64,000 nucleotides of DNA from Demequina lutea (GCF_013409005.1 NZ_JACBZO010000001.1:1798001-1862000), one strand, 5' to 3'. Shown: positions 28,455 to 37,448, numbered from the stretch's first letter. Numbers and translations: made by a program. Notes: a model not told the origin generated them from the letters alone.

Positions 28455-29513
28455 TTAAGTGAGGATGGCGTTGAAGAGATAGCCGACCGCGATGATGCCC
28501 ACGGAAACGACGGCCGTGTACGCCCCCAGCAGCGGGACCTTGAGCACGCGCTTGAGCAGGATCATTTCGGGCAGGGACAGCGCGACGACGCTCATCATGA
28601 AGGCGAGCAGCGTGCCCATAGGCACGCCCTTGTCCGCGAGCGCCTGGACGAGCGGCAGTGCACCTGCGGCGTTCGAGTAGAGCGGCACGCCGAGCACCAC
28701 CGCGACAAGCACCCCGAAGGGGTTGTGAGGACCCGCGTGAGCCGCGAAGAAGTTCGAAGGCACCCAGCCGTGGATGATCCCGCCCAAGGCGACGCCGACG
28801 AGCAAGTAGGGCCACACCTTGCCCAAGATCTCGCGCACTTCCTGCAGGCCGATGCGCACGCGCAATTGCGGCGACATTCGCGACTCCACACCCGCGCCCG
28901 CATTCGCCGCGGCGAGCAGGTTCTGTTTGAGCACGAAGGGTTCGACCCAACGCTCGACGCCCATCCGGCCAAGCACCCAGCCGGCAACAATCGCGATCGT
29001 GAGGCCCGCCCCGATGTACATGAGCGCAATGTTCCAACCGAACGTGGTCCACAACAGGCCCACCGCGATCTCGTTGACCAACGGCGACGCGATGAGGAAG
29101 CTCAGGGTCACGCCGATGGGTACGCCCGCGCCCACAAAGCCGATGAACGCCGGCACCGCGGAGCAGGAACAGAATGGGGTGGCCACACCTAGGCCGGCCG
29201 CCATGACGTTGCCGACGCCCTCGCGCTTGCCGCCAAGCAGGGCACGCGTGCGCTCGATCGTGATGAACGTGCGAAGCACCCCCACCACGAAGATGATGCC
29301 GGTGAGTAGCAGCGCGATCTTGGTGGTGTCGTACAGGAAGAAGTGAAGCGCGCTGACGGAGCGGGCGTCGGGATTGAGGCCGATGCGGTCGTACAGGAGC
29401 CAGTCCCACATGCGCTCGTTGAGTGCGTATGCCCCCGCCCAGGCGCCCACGGCGGCCGCAGAGACGACGCCGATGCCGCTCTTGGTCTCGGGAAGGCGCT
29501 CGACGATGGTCAT
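28455..29513 (-). CDS. Membrane permease of the PF03773 (UPF0718/ArsP-like) family
   Basis: 352 aa, about ten membrane helices. The signature T-P-F-C-S-C-S-A-V-P is present (about residues 118-127), with the paired repeat V-P-L-Y-S-N-A-A in the second half. Members export organoarsenicals or other soft-metal species, or work with thioredoxin-like partners. The ATG overlaps the arsR stop as ATGA. With the ArsR regulator and the C-A-N-C protein it forms one operon; the exact substrate is not determined. Confidence 0.85.
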   Translation of the reverse strand: MTIVERLPETKSGIGVVSAAAVGAWAGAYALNERMWDWLLYDRIGLNPDARSVSALHFFLYDTTKIALLLTGIIFVVGVLRTFITIERTRALLGGKREGVGNVMAAGLGVATPFCSCSAVPAFIGFVGAGVPIGVTLSFLIASPLVNEIAVGLLWTTFGWNIALMYIGAGLTIAIVAGWVLGRMGVERWVEPFVLKQNLLAAANAGAGVESRMSPQLRVRIGLQEVREILGKVWPYLLVGVALGGIIHGWVPSNFFAAHAGPHNPFGVLVAVVLGVPLYSNAAGALPLVQALADKGVPMGTLLAFMMSVVALSLPEMILLKRVLKVPLLGAYTAVVSVGIIAVGYLFNAILT

Positions 29514-29839
29514 GGCAGGTCTCGCATCGTACCTGGCAGAGCGGTGGGAAGCGCCATCGCTAGCCGTGCAGCCGCGTCGTCCGCGATCGTGTAGTCGATC
29601 CACTTGCCGCGCCGTGCGGACGTGACGAGGCCCACCTCGCGGAGAACCTTGAGGTGGTAGCTCAGGACGTTGGGGGCCACGTCTGCGACGGGTTCGATCT
29701 CGCAGGCGCAGCGCGTGCCGGCAGACGCAAGGGTCGCGAGGATGCGCCAGCGAGTGGGCTCGGTGGCGGCAGCGAGGAGATCCACGGCAGTGGATTCGCT
29801 TTCGGGTGCCCAGCGGGGCATTGTCAGTTCGATCACCAT
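29510..29839 (-). CDS. ArsR-family metalloregulator
   Basis: Winged-helix repressor, about 109 aa, controlling the permease-thioredoxin operon that it starts. Seen: E-P-T-R-W-R-I-L, the recognition helix N-V-L-S-Y-H-L-K-V-L, and two cysteines in T-R-C-A-C-E-I, plausible ligands for As(III) or a similar thiophilic metal. The start is one of two ATGs, 29839 or 29821; both lack a strong ribosome-binding site. Divergent from the padR gene. Confidence 0.82.
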   Translation of the reverse strand: MVIELTMPRWAPESESTAVDLLAAATEPTRWRILATLASAGTRCACEIEPVADVAPNVLSYHLKVLREVGLVTSARRGKWIDYTIADDAAARLAMALPTALPGTMRDLP

Positions 29840-29983
29840 CGAAGTGTACGTCCATTTGCGAGCGACGAGAACGGGACCAAGGTCATCGCGCGCGGCGGAC
29901 CGATGCAAGTGAATATCCGCCTGCCGCATCGTGCCTCGCTGAATCACGCCACGTTCCATCACTCCGCGCTACATTACTCCGCG

Positions 29984-30004
29984 CTATATCGCGCCGTGAT
30001 ATAG
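29984..30004. promoter_or_regulatory. Inverted repeat and -10 of the padR gene
   Basis: CTATATC and GATATAG are perfect 7-bp inverted arms separated by 7 bp. The right arm merges with TATAGT, which ends 6 bp before the padR ATG, so the transcript is probably leaderless. Just upstream, a direct repeat ACTCCGCGCTA occurs twice. Likely the autoregulatory site of PadR. Confidence 0.55.
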
Positions 30005-30011
30005 TTCCCGC

Positions 30012-30314
30012 ATGGCGGATCTCAAGGAAGAACTCAGCGAGACGATGTACTGCATCCTGCTGTCGCTGCGCGAGGAACGACACGGCTACGGCATCATCCA
30101 GCACGTCGCCGACTTCACCGCGGGATACGTCCAGATCGGTGCGGGCACCATCTACACGAGTCTCAAGAAGCTCGAGCACGCCGGATGGATCGATCGCACG
30201 CGGACCGAGGAACGCAGGCACTACTACGTGCTCACCGAACGCGGCACGAGGGCGCTTGCCGAACAGACTCGCCGCATCGAACGCCTCTACGCGTATGGAA
30301 GGGGCATCGCATGA
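30012..30314 (+). CDS. PadR-family transcriptional regulator
   Basis: 100 aa winged-helix regulator, the short PadR-s2 type. Seen: L-S-E-T-M-Y-C-I-L-L-S-L, G-Y-G-I-I-Q-H-V, G-T-I-Y-T-S-L-K-K-L-E recognition helix and a Y-Y-V-L-T-E-R-G wing. The stop overlaps the ATG of the next gene. PadR plus a DUF2812 membrane protein is a common two-gene unit in Gram-positive bacteria; the ligand is unknown. Confidence 0.9.
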   Translation: MADLKEELSETMYCILLSLREERHGYGIIQHVADFTAGYVQIGAGTIYTSLKKLEHAGWIDRTRTEERRHYYVLTERGTRALAEQTRRIERLYAYGRGIA

Positions 30315-30853
30315 CCCGCCGCACCGCATGGTTCGCCGCCTTCGTTCACCCCACGCCCGCCAGGCTCGAAGACTGGCTCGAGCTACAGGCCTCAAGAGGC
30401 TGGGAGCCACGCGAGCTCGACGACATGAGCGCCATTCGCATGCATCTTCAGCAGGCCAAGCCTGCCAAGGTCCGCTACGTCGTCGACCCGCAGCAGAAGA
30501 TCGACGGAAACTACCGTGCCACCTATGAAGACGCAGGCTGGAAGTACGTGGGTGAGCTCTCGAGTCTTCAGGTGTGGCGCCGCCGCTACACGGGCGCTCG
30601 CCCCGAAGCCTTCACCGATCGACCCAGCCGCCGCGCTCGGGACGTCCGGATGGCATGGGCGACCGGAACCCTCGGCACCCTCGCCCTGCTCGGAGCGCTC
30701 ACGCGAGTGATCCTGGGGGTGGCCGCCATCGGGAAGTCGGCCGAGGACTGGCCTCTCGAAGCAGGCATCCTTGCCCTCATCGGCATACCACTCGTGGCGG
30801 TGACCGTGGCCTTGGTTCGCCGGCGCGCCCCGTCGGCTGCCGACGGCGACTAG
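30311..30853 (+). CDS. DUF2812 membrane protein
   Basis: 180 aa. The N-terminal DUF2812 domain (about residues 5-105) contains W-L-E-L-Q-A-S-R-G-W-E and E-D-A-G-W-K-Y-V-G; two membrane helices follow at about 115-135 and 147-170, then a short charged tail. Function unknown. It is translationally coupled to padR by a 4-bp overlap and is probably its regulated target. Confidence 0.8.
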   Translation: MTRRTAWFAAFVHPTPARLEDWLELQASRGWEPRELDDMSAIRMHLQQAKPAKVRYVVDPQQKIDGNYRATYEDAGWKYVGELSSLQVWRRRYTGARPEAFTDRPSRRARDVRMAWATGTLGTLALLGALTRVILGVAAIGKSAEDWPLEAGILALIGIPLVAVTVALVRRRAPSAADGD

Positions 30854-30947
30854 GGTGGCGATATTCGACCAGCCGCCCAGCGCCCCAAAGGCTCTCCGAT
30901 CCCGGCATCGCGCGTCTTGCCGACTCACTCACCCCCGGACAGGAACC

Positions 30948-31418
30948 ATGACAGACGACACCTCCCAGGCACCCATTCCGAGCGCCGATGACCACCGTCC
31001 TGCGGCGCTCTTTCTGTGCGTCAAGAACGGCGGCAAGTCCCAAATGGCGCTCGGCTGGTTCAAGGAACTCGCGCGCGAACGCGCGATCGCATGGTCGGGA
31101 GGCTCCGAGCCCGGCGAGTCGCTCAGCGCGACAGCGGTCGAGGCGATGAGCGAAAGGGGCATCGACATCACGGGCGAGTACCCCAAGCCGTGGACGGACG
31201 AGCGCATCAGGGCGGCCGACGTTGTCATCACGATGGGCTGCGGCGACGCGTGCCCCTACTACCCCGGCCGACGCTACGAGGACTGGTCCTTCGACGTTCC
31301 CGCGGGGCTCGAGGGCCTCGAGGCGACGCGCCACGTGCGCGATCAGATCGAGGCCAAGGTGCGCGTGCTGCTCGGGGAGATGGGCGTCGAGTTCGACGAG
31401 TCGGGTACGGGTCGTTAG
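30948..31418 (+). CDS. arsC: Mycothiol-dependent arsenate reductase (LMW phosphatase fold)
   Basis: 156 aa. The phosphatase-type loop reads C-V-K-N-G-G-K-S-Q-M, with lysine in place of the usual CX5R arginine. This matches the C-V-G-N-G-G-K-S-Q-M loop that I recall for Corynebacterium arsenate-mycothiol transferase (ArsC1). It would form an arsenate-mycothiol adduct that a mycoredoxin then reduces. The start M-T-D-D-T is chosen over an upstream frame without family features. The ArsR-permease operon lies 1.1 kb away, on the other strand. Confidence 0.82.
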   Translation: MTDDTSQAPIPSADDHRPAALFLCVKNGGKSQMALGWFKELARERAIAWSGGSEPGESLSATAVEAMSERGIDITGEYPKPWTDERIRAADVVITMGCGDACPYYPGRRYEDWSFDVPAGLEGLEATRHVRDQIEAKVRVLLGEMGVEFDESGTGR

Positions 31419-31458
31419 CGGGGTCCACACGAGCGGTGTGGGGGCGTAGCCTCGTGTC

Positions 31459-32505
31459 ATGGCGAGCGACGACGCGATGATGTTGCCCACACAAAGACCC
31501 CTGACCCGCCCCGAGTTGGATCGGATCCTCGCACCGCTCGGGAAGGTCACGAGTCACCGCATTCTGTCTGGGGGGACATTCAGCGCCGTCCAGTCAGCGG
31601 ACCTCGCGGACGGCACCACCGTCGTCATGAAGACCTCGGTGCCGGAAGCCGCGCCGCCGGAACGCACGAGGCTCCTCACCTACGAGCACGACATGCTCGG
31701 CGCAGAGCGAGACATGTTGACGCTGCTCGCGAGCCTGGAGGGCGTGCCAAGCCCGCGTCTCATCCTCAGCGACTTCACACGCGAGGTTGCGGACGTGGAC
31801 GTGGTCGTCATGGAACACGTGAAAGGCACGCGTTGGGACACGGTCTCAGACCGCATGACCGGCGAGGCGAATGCGCACGCCTGGGAACAGGTCGGGTCCA
31901 TCATGGCCGCCATGCAGGCCATCGAGGGCGAGGTGTTTGGCTATCCCGCGCACGACTTCGCCCTGGGCGCACGGTCTTGGCCCACGTTCTTAGCGATGCT
32001 CATCGATGCCACCATCGCCGATGCCGAGCTATGGGGCGTCGATATCGAGCCCGACCGCATGATCGACGCCCTTGCCGCGAGCGCTGACGCGCTAGTAGCG
32101 GTCACGAGACCCACGCTCGTGCACAACGACCTCTGGCCAGGCAACGTCCTGTTGGATCCCGCGACGGGGCGGGTTCACGGCGTGCTCGACTTCGAGCGAG
32201 CCCTCTTTGGCGACCCTCTTCAGGACTTCTGCGGGGCACAGTCGATGAACACGGGACGGGTTGAGGAGCCGCTTCTCAGGGGCTATGCGCGCGCTGGCGG
32301 CTCCGTCCCCCGCGACAAGGAAGCCTCCACCCCCACCGGCTTCGACGAGCTGGCCGACGCGCGTCTCGCCCTGTACCGCCTGTGGAGCAACACCGTCCAG
32401 CTCATCGAGATCGTGCCAAGAGGCTTTCGCGGCGACTGGGTGACGGGCCACCGCGCCACCATCAATGCGAACCGCGCCACGCTGTTCGACCAGATGGGCG
32501 TGTAG
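31459..32505 (+). CDS. Aminoglycoside phosphotransferase-family kinase
   Basis: 348 aa APH/choline-kinase fold. The Brenner motif L-V-H-N-D-L-W-P-G-N-V-L holds the catalytic Asp and metal-binding Asn (about residues 219-230), followed by L-D-F-E-R-A-L-F-G-D, the DFG-like metal site. The nucleotide lysine is in V-V-M-K-T-S. Substrate unknown: this fold covers antibiotic kinases and many small-molecule kinases. No resistance gene neighbour, so antibiotic resistance is not implied. Confidence 0.8.
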   Translation: MASDDAMMLPTQRPLTRPELDRILAPLGKVTSHRILSGGTFSAVQSADLADGTTVVMKTSVPEAAPPERTRLLTYEHDMLGAERDMLTLLASLEGVPSPRLILSDFTREVADVDVVVMEHVKGTRWDTVSDRMTGEANAHAWEQVGSIMAAMQAIEGEVFGYPAHDFALGARSWPTFLAMLIDATIADAELWGVDIEPDRMIDALAASADALVAVTRPTLVHNDLWPGNVLLDPATGRVHGVLDFERALFGDPLQDFCGAQSMNTGRVEEPLLRGYARAGGSVPRDKEASTPTGFDELADARLALYRLWSNTVQLIEIVPRGFRGDWVTGHRATINANRATLFDQMGV

Positions 32506-32530
32506 CCGCGCACAAGATCGGCGCTGGGCG

Positions 32531-32764
32531 CTACGGAGTGTGCAGTTCGTCGTCTCCCTTGGCGCGTTGTCCCTCGGCGCTGTCCGCCTGGGGGTCGTCG
32601 GCGCCAGCCTTCACCGCGGCTCCCACCTCGGAATTCGTACCGCTCCCCTTCCGCCGCGACTCGACGATCTGCCACACGACATAGCCGACCGCCACCAGCA
32701 CGGCGAAAACGAGAAATAGCCCGGAAGGCGTGAGGTCGACGGTACCGATCAGGGGCAGGCGCAT
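32531..32764 (-). CDS. Small single-pass membrane protein
   Basis: 77 aa, hypothetical. One membrane helix at about residues 14-37 (S-G-L-F-L-V-F-A-V-L-V-A-V-G-Y), then a charged cytoplasmic tail. The ATG (M-R-L-P-L-I-G-T-V-D) is preferred since a longer frame runs into the divergent arsR promoter. No family recognised. Confidence 0.55.
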   Translation of the reverse strand: MRLPLIGTVDLTPSGLFLVFAVLVAVGYVVWQIVESRRKGSGTNSEVGAAVKAGADDPQADSAEGQRAKGDDELHTP

Positions 32765-32808
32765 GCCTTGAGTATCGCAGTCCCGCGACGGGACGCACCG
32801 TCGTCCTG

Positions 32809-32834
32809 TAATATATGAACACTTGTTCAGATAT
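32809..32834. promoter_or_regulatory. ArsR/SmtB operator and -10 of the zinc regulator
   Basis: ATATATGAACA and TGTTCAGATAT flank a central CT. This is the 12-2-12 type inverted repeat bound by zinc-sensing ArsR/SmtB repressors (core TGAACA..TGTTCA). TAATAT at its left end can serve as -10, so a bound repressor would block RNA polymerase at its own operon. Confidence 0.75.
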
Positions 32835-32846
32835 TCAGGGATGGCC

Positions 32847-33191
32847 ATGACCGAACCGCACCTCCACTCTCCCTTGCCACGCGGCATTGACGCCGAGGCA
32901 GCCGCTCGCCTCGCCGCCCCCTTTGCACTCCTGTCCGACCCCTCGCGCCTACGCATCGTCTACGCGCTCGTCGAGGCCGGCCCCATGTGCGTCTCCGACA
33001 TCGCCGCCACCGCAGGCACGGGCGAGTCGGCCACGAGCCACCAGTTGGCCAAACTCCGCGCCGCAGGGGTCGTGCGGTCCGAGCGACGCGGCCGCGAGAT
33101 CTGGTACCAGCTGGCCGACGCCCACATTCGCCTCCTCCTCGACGTCGCAGCCGAGCACTACCTGGGCGAGAACGCGGCCGAGACCCGATGA
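32847..33191 (+). CDS. ArsR/SmtB-family zinc-type repressor
   Basis: 114 aa winged-helix metal sensor for the downstream CDF exporter. The last helix reads L-A-D-A-H-I-R-L-L-L-D-V-A-A-E-H, giving D-x-H and a histidine 11 residues on, the alpha-5 Zn(II) site of SmtB/CzrA. The N-terminus carries H-L-H. An AGGG ribosome-binding site is 6 bp before the chosen ATG; another ATG is 6 bp earlier. The stop overlaps the CDF start as ATGA. Confidence 0.88.
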   Translation: MTEPHLHSPLPRGIDAEAAARLAAPFALLSDPSRLRIVYALVEAGPMCVSDIAATAGTGESATSHQLAKLRAAGVVRSERRGREIWYQLADAHIRLLLDVAAEHYLGENAAETR

Positions 33192-34090
33192 GCGGCACCC
33201 ACTCGCACGGCGGAACCGCCGCGTCTGCCGGAGGCAAGCACCGGCGCGCGCTCGCATGGGTCCTGGCGCTCGTGGTCGCATTCGTCGGCGTGGAAGTCGC
33301 GGCGGGCCTCCTGACGCGGTCGCTCACGCTGCTCGCCGATGCGGGGCACATGGCGACGGACGCCCTCGGGGTGGGAATGGCTCTCACCGCCGTCACCGCT
33401 GCCCGCAGGGCCGCCCGCAACCCCAAGCAGACGTTCGGCCACTACCGCTGGGAGGTGCTCGCCGCACTCGCCAACGCCACCTTGCTGCTCGGCGTCGCCG
33501 CCTTCGTGGCCGTCGAGGCCATCGGTCGGTTGCGCCACCCGGTCGAGGTGGACGCCGGACCGATGCTCGCGGTCGCCGTTGTGGGACTCGCGGTCAACCT
33601 CGTGAGCTTCCGGCTGCTGCACGCGGGCTCGAAGGAAAGCCTCAACGTGCGCGGCGCCTATCTGGAGGTCATGGCGGACGCGATCGGCTCGGTGGGCGTG
33701 ATCGTGTCGGCAATCGTGATCCTCACCACCGGCTGGCCATACACCGACGCGGTGGTGGCCCTCGTGCTCGCCGCGTTCATCGTGCCGCGGGCCCTCCGCC
33801 TCGCGGGCGAGGCGCTGCGCATCGTGGTGCAGTCCGCTCCCCCGTCGATCGATGTTGACGCCCTCACCCGCGCCCTGGGCGAGCTGCCTTCCGTGACCGA
33901 CGTGCACGACGTTCACGTCTGGACCCTCACGTCGGGCATGGACGTGGCGAGCGTGCACCTGGTGAGCGAGGCGGCCCGCACTGCGGACGTGGTGCGTGCG
34001 GCCCAGACGGTGTTGCGCGAGCACGGTTTGTCGCATGCAACGGTCCAGGTCGAGGACGGCGCAGGGGGCGCGTGCGGCTCCGAGTGGTAG
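33188..34090 (+). CDS. Cation diffusion facilitator exporter (CzcD/ZitB type)
   Basis: Proton-coupled efflux of Zn(II) or a related metal. 300 aa, six membrane helices, then a cytoplasmic dimerisation domain. The first metal pair is A-D-A-G-H-M-A-T-D (HxxxD), but the second reads L-E-V-M-A-D, with Glu where zinc transporters usually have His. The N-terminus is His-containing (G-T-H-S-H-G-G). Under control of the upstream zinc-type repressor through the shared operon. Confidence 0.9.
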   Translation: MSGTHSHGGTAASAGGKHRRALAWVLALVVAFVGVEVAAGLLTRSLTLLADAGHMATDALGVGMALTAVTAARRAARNPKQTFGHYRWEVLAALANATLLLGVAAFVAVEAIGRLRHPVEVDAGPMLAVAVVGLAVNLVSFRLLHAGSKESLNVRGAYLEVMADAIGSVGVIVSAIVILTTGWPYTDAVVALVLAAFIVPRALRLAGEALRIVVQSAPPSIDVDALTRALGELPSVTDVHDVHVWTLTSGMDVASVHLVSEAARTADVVRAAQTVLREHGLSHATVQVEDGAGGACGSEW

Positions 34091-34169
34091 CCCCGGGGAC
34101 CCTCGCGGGTTCCGCCGCCGTCCAGCATCGGCGAAGATGGAGTCCGAGACCGCGAAGAGAGGCCAACCC

Positions 34170-34781
34170 ATGACTGACGCCATTTGGCGCGCGCGCAAGA
34201 ACGAGCGCCCGCAACTGGACCCGAGCCGCACCGAGTTGGAGAAGCTACGCGCCGACGACTGGTTCCGGTACCGTGCGGGCCCCGAACTTCCGGAACTCCA
34301 AAGCGGGACACTCGCCGTGTGCCGCGAGGTCAACGCCCGCTATGCGGAGGACCCGACGGCGATGACGGCGGCCTTCGCGGGCGCGATCGAGTCATGCGGC
34401 GATGGCCTGGACATCCGGCCACCCATCCTGATCGAGTACGGCGAGCGTGTGTCGATCGGCTCGAACGTGTTCATCAACAACGACTTCATGGTGCTGGGCT
34501 CCGGGCGCGTAACTATCGGTGACGGCGTGCTGATCGGACCCGGCGCGCGGCTCTACACGCCCAATCACCCGGTGGACGTCGAACTACGGCGCGAGGGCTG
34601 GGAGATCGGGCTGCCCATCACGATCGAGGACGACGCGTGGCTGGGCGGTTCCGTGGTGATCTGCCCCGGCGTCACGATCGGCGCCAGGTCGGTCGTGGGC
34701 GCGGGCTCCGTGGTGACCAAGGACGTGCCTCCAGACGTAGTCGTCGGGGGCAACCCCGCCCGAATCCTCCGAAAGATCTAG
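34170..34781 (+). CDS. Hexapeptide-repeat sugar O-acetyltransferase (maltose acetyltransferase type)
   Basis: 203 aa left-handed beta-helix acetyltransferase of the Maa/NodL/LacA group. An N-terminal helical segment is followed by hexapeptide repeats (I-G-S-N-V-F-I-N-N, I-G-D-G-V-L-I-G, I-G-A-R-S-V-V-G-A-G-S-V-V). The loop Y-T-P-N-H-P-V-D holds the catalytic His, and the end G-N-P-A-R-I-L-R-K-I is typical. GAGAGG is 7 bp before the ATG. Downstream of the CDF gene by 79 bp; no evident functional link. Confidence 0.88.
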   Translation: MTDAIWRARKNERPQLDPSRTELEKLRADDWFRYRAGPELPELQSGTLAVCREVNARYAEDPTAMTAAFAGAIESCGDGLDIRPPILIEYGERVSIGSNVFINNDFMVLGSGRVTIGDGVLIGPGARLYTPNHPVDVELRREGWEIGLPITIEDDAWLGGSVVICPGVTIGARSVVGAGSVVTKDVPPDVVVGGNPARILRKI

Positions 34782-34800
34782 AAGCGCCGGCGCGGGCGTT

Positions 34801-35376
34801 CTAGTTGTCGGGCGCCGACACCGGCTCCGACACCGGCTCCGACACCGACGCCGATGGCGGGGCGCCGAACCTGCGCGACCCCACCCAGGCGGCCACAAAG
34901 ACTCCGACCACAATCAGCACATCGCCGACGCTGAAGGTGTTCGCGAGAGGCAGCGGCGTGGGCCATGCGAAGGCGTCGCCAAGCCACGGCAGGACAGGGT
35001 GATCAAGGACGGCGGAGTTGGCAAACGCGATATCGCCGTCGAGGCCGGCGGCTTTCACCGCCGACGCACTCGCCGGAAGGGTCCCGCCGTTGAGAGCGAT
35101 GACAACGCCATTAGTGATGGCGCCCGCGGCCACGATCAATACCCCCCCGACTCGCCTATTCAGCCACAGGAACGCGAACGCCACCGCGTAGGTCAACACG
35201 TGGACGGTCGCCGCGAGAGCGTGCGGCATTGCGACCTCGACAGCCACCACTTGAAAGGCGAGGGCAGCCCAAATCAGTACCGGCAGGCGCCACTTGTGGA
35301 GCAGAAGCCCTGCGGGCCACCGCCCGGCAAGAAGCGGCGAGATGATGCCCACCGTGCACAACACCACGACCAACAT
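34801..35376 (-). CDS. DUF5317 family membrane protein
   Basis: 191 aa with about five membrane helices. The segment N-S-A-V-L-D-H-P-V-L-P-W-L-G-D followed by L-A-N-T-F-S-V-G-D-V-L-I is what I recall for DUF5317. The C-terminal tail has a short repeat, S-E-P-V in tandem, from GACACCGGCTCC units. Starts 3 bp after the GGDEF-EAL stop on the same strand, so probably the last gene of that operon. Function unknown. Confidence 0.75.
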   Translation of the reverse strand: MLVVVLCTVGIISPLLAGRWPAGLLLHKWRLPVLIWAALAFQVVAVEVAMPHALAATVHVLTYAVAFAFLWLNRRVGGVLIVAAGAITNGVVIALNGGTLPASASAVKAAGLDGDIAFANSAVLDHPVLPWLGDAFAWPTPLPLANTFSVGDVLIVVGVFVAAWVGSRRFGAPPSASVSEPVSEPVSAPDN

Positions 35377-35378
35377 GA

Positions 35379-37448
35379 CTACTCGCTCGCCGCCTTGGCA
35401 CGTGCGCCCGCGCGGTGCTCGTCGGCCAGCCTGGCGCCGATCTGCTCCGGGGGGCCAGGGCGTCCCAGGTGATACCCCTGGCCGAGGACGCCTCCGAGTT
35501 CGCGAAGCGCGGCGGTAGTCGGGCCATCCTCGATTCCCTCGGCGACAACGCGCAAACCGAGCGCGAGTGCAAGACCAATCGTGGACTTCACGATGATCAG
35601 GTCATGGTCGTCGATGCGAATATTGCTGACAAACGACCTGTCGATCTTGAGCTCGTCGATCTCAAGGCGCTTCAAGTAGCTGAGCGACGCATTGCCTGTG
35701 CCGTAGTCGTCGATCGAGATCTCGACGCCAAGCCCGCGGAGGGTCTTGATGACCGCGTCCGCGCGAATGGGGTCAGACAGGATGGCGGTTTCCGTGACCT
35801 CAAGGACGAGCGAACTCAGCGGGACGTTGTGGCGCGCAGCGATATCCGCCACCTGGTCGGGCAGACCCAAATCAGACAGGTGCCGTGCGGACAGGTTGAC
35901 GGCCATGCGCACCTCGTAGCCCTGCGCGCGCCAGATCGCGAGTTGGCCGAGCGCGGTGTCAAGCACAAAGTCGGTGAGGGGAAAGATGAGGCCGGAGTTT
36001 TCGGCGAGCGGGATGAACTCATCGGGCACCACAAGTCCGCGCACGGGGTGACGCCACCGCACAAGCGCTTCGACGCCTACCGTGCGGCCGTTCTTCAGGT
36101 CGACTTGGGGCTGGTAGACAACGTGTAGCTGGCGCGCATCGAGCGCGGCCCGCAGTTCCGACAACAAGCGCAAGCGCTCCACGGTATTCACGTCGAATTT
36201 CGGGGAGTACATGCTGATCCGATCACGCTCGAGCTTGGCGTGATAAAGCGCGATGTCGACGTTCTTCATGAGCGTCTCGCCGTCGGTGCCGTGCACGGGC
36301 GCGACGGCGACTCCCACACTCGCCCTCACGACGAGCTCGAGGTTCTCGACGGGAATCGCGGTGTCGAGGGACGCGAGTAAGTCGCGGGCCACCAGCCTCG
36401 AGTCCGACAATCCTCCGTGAACAACGACGGCGAACTCGTCTCCACCGAGGCGGTGCACGGACGCATCTTTGGGGGCCGCGGCCACGAGCCTCTCCCCCAC
36501 CTGGCGCAGGATAGTGTCGCCCACTGGATGTCCCAGCGTGTCGTTGATGTCTTTGAAGTGGTCAAGGTCGAGCATTACGAGGCCGGGGCCGCCCGCGACC
36601 GAGTCCTTCGCTTCCTCGAGCGCGCGGCCGAGGTCGTAGTAAAGCTTGCCGCGATTGCCGAGGCCCGTGAGCGCGTCGTGAGTCGCGGCGTGAGCGTGGC
36701 GGGCGGCCGCTGCGGCGAAGAGGTGAGCGGCGATCACCGGTGCGGCGAGGAGGGTGAGCGCGCCGATGCCCTGGGCAGCGATGATCGCCGCGATGCCGCC
36801 GACGCTGAGCAGGACCGCGATCGTCGCGAGGTACTCCCTAGCGTCATGCCACAGGGACACCCAGAGTGGTTGTGACGTGACAAGCGAAACCACGCCAGAG
36901 ACGAGGCCCCAGTTCAGGCCGACCATGGCGATACCGGCCACCAGTAACGCACCGAGGTGTCCCGCGCCCACGGGCGTAGGCGTTTCAAAAAAGCCGACTC
37001 CCGCCAAACCAGAATAGACAAGTCGTCCGACGATGAGGCTAACCGCGTACTGCGAAGTATTGAAGAGCGACTTCAAAGGGCTCCTCCGCTGGCGTATGTC
37101 GTCGCCGATGCTGGCAATGACTTGAACCGCCACCGCCGCTCCGATGCCCGCGACAGCGATGAGCGCGAGTACAAACGGCGCGGAGGTCGAGAGCGTGCGC
37201 GTCTCTGCGCCCGCACGCAAAAGTCGAATGGGCCGCATTTCGCCCACAATGGCCGCTATCGCGAGGAACACGATTGCCCACGTCGCGCCAGGGACAAACG
37301 TCGAAGACCACGGGGCTGAAATAAGGATGAAGACGATGCACGACACGCCGAGCGCAGACACGGCCGTCACATACGCAAGGAAACGCGAACGCGGCGTCAG
37401 GAGTCGCCTCCCGACGCCGCCTTCACGCGGCTGTGGGATCAGTTCCAC
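35379..37448 (-). CDS. Membrane GGDEF-EAL cyclic di-GMP protein
   Basis: 689 aa: about eight N-terminal membrane helices (25-250), GGDEF (about 262-420), then EAL (about 430-675). The GGDEF loop R-L-G-G-D-E-F is intact but has no RxxD site before it. The EAL part keeps V-E-A-L-V-R-W, L-E-V-T-E-T, I-D-D-Y, L-K-I-D-R-S-F and V-A-E-G-I-E-D, so phosphodiesterase activity is likely. The GTG start lies inside the end of the 36-codon gene upstream (10-bp overlap), and no ribosome-binding site is visible, implying translational coupling. Confidence 0.88.
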   Translation of the reverse strand: MELIPQPREGGVGRRLLTPRSRFLAYVTAVSALGVSCIVFILISAPWSSTFVPGATWAIVFLAIAAIVGEMRPIRLLRAGAETRTLSTSAPFVLALIAVAGIGAAVAVQVIASIGDDIRQRRSPLKSLFNTSQYAVSLIVGRLVYSGLAGVGFFETPTPVGAGHLGALLVAGIAMVGLNWGLVSGVVSLVTSQPLWVSLWHDAREYLATIAVLLSVGGIAAIIAAQGIGALTLLAAPVIAAHLFAAAAARHAHAATHDALTGLGNRGKLYYDLGRALEEAKDSVAGGPGLVMLDLDHFKDINDTLGHPVGDTILRQVGERLVAAAPKDASVHRLGGDEFAVVVHGGLSDSRLVARDLLASLDTAIPVENLELVVRASVGVAVAPVHGTDGETLMKNVDIALYHAKLERDRISMYSPKFDVNTVERLRLLSELRAALDARQLHVVYQPQVDLKNGRTVGVEALVRWRHPVRGLVVPDEFIPLAENSGLIFPLTDFVLDTALGQLAIWRAQGYEVRMAVNLSARHLSDLGLPDQVADIAARHNVPLSSLVLEVTETAILSDPIRADAVIKTLRGLGVEISIDDYGTGNASLSYLKRLEIDELKIDRSFVSNIRIDDHDLIIVKSTIGLALALGLRVVAEGIEDGPTTAALRELGGVLGQGYHLGRPGPPEQIGARLADEHRAGARAKAASE

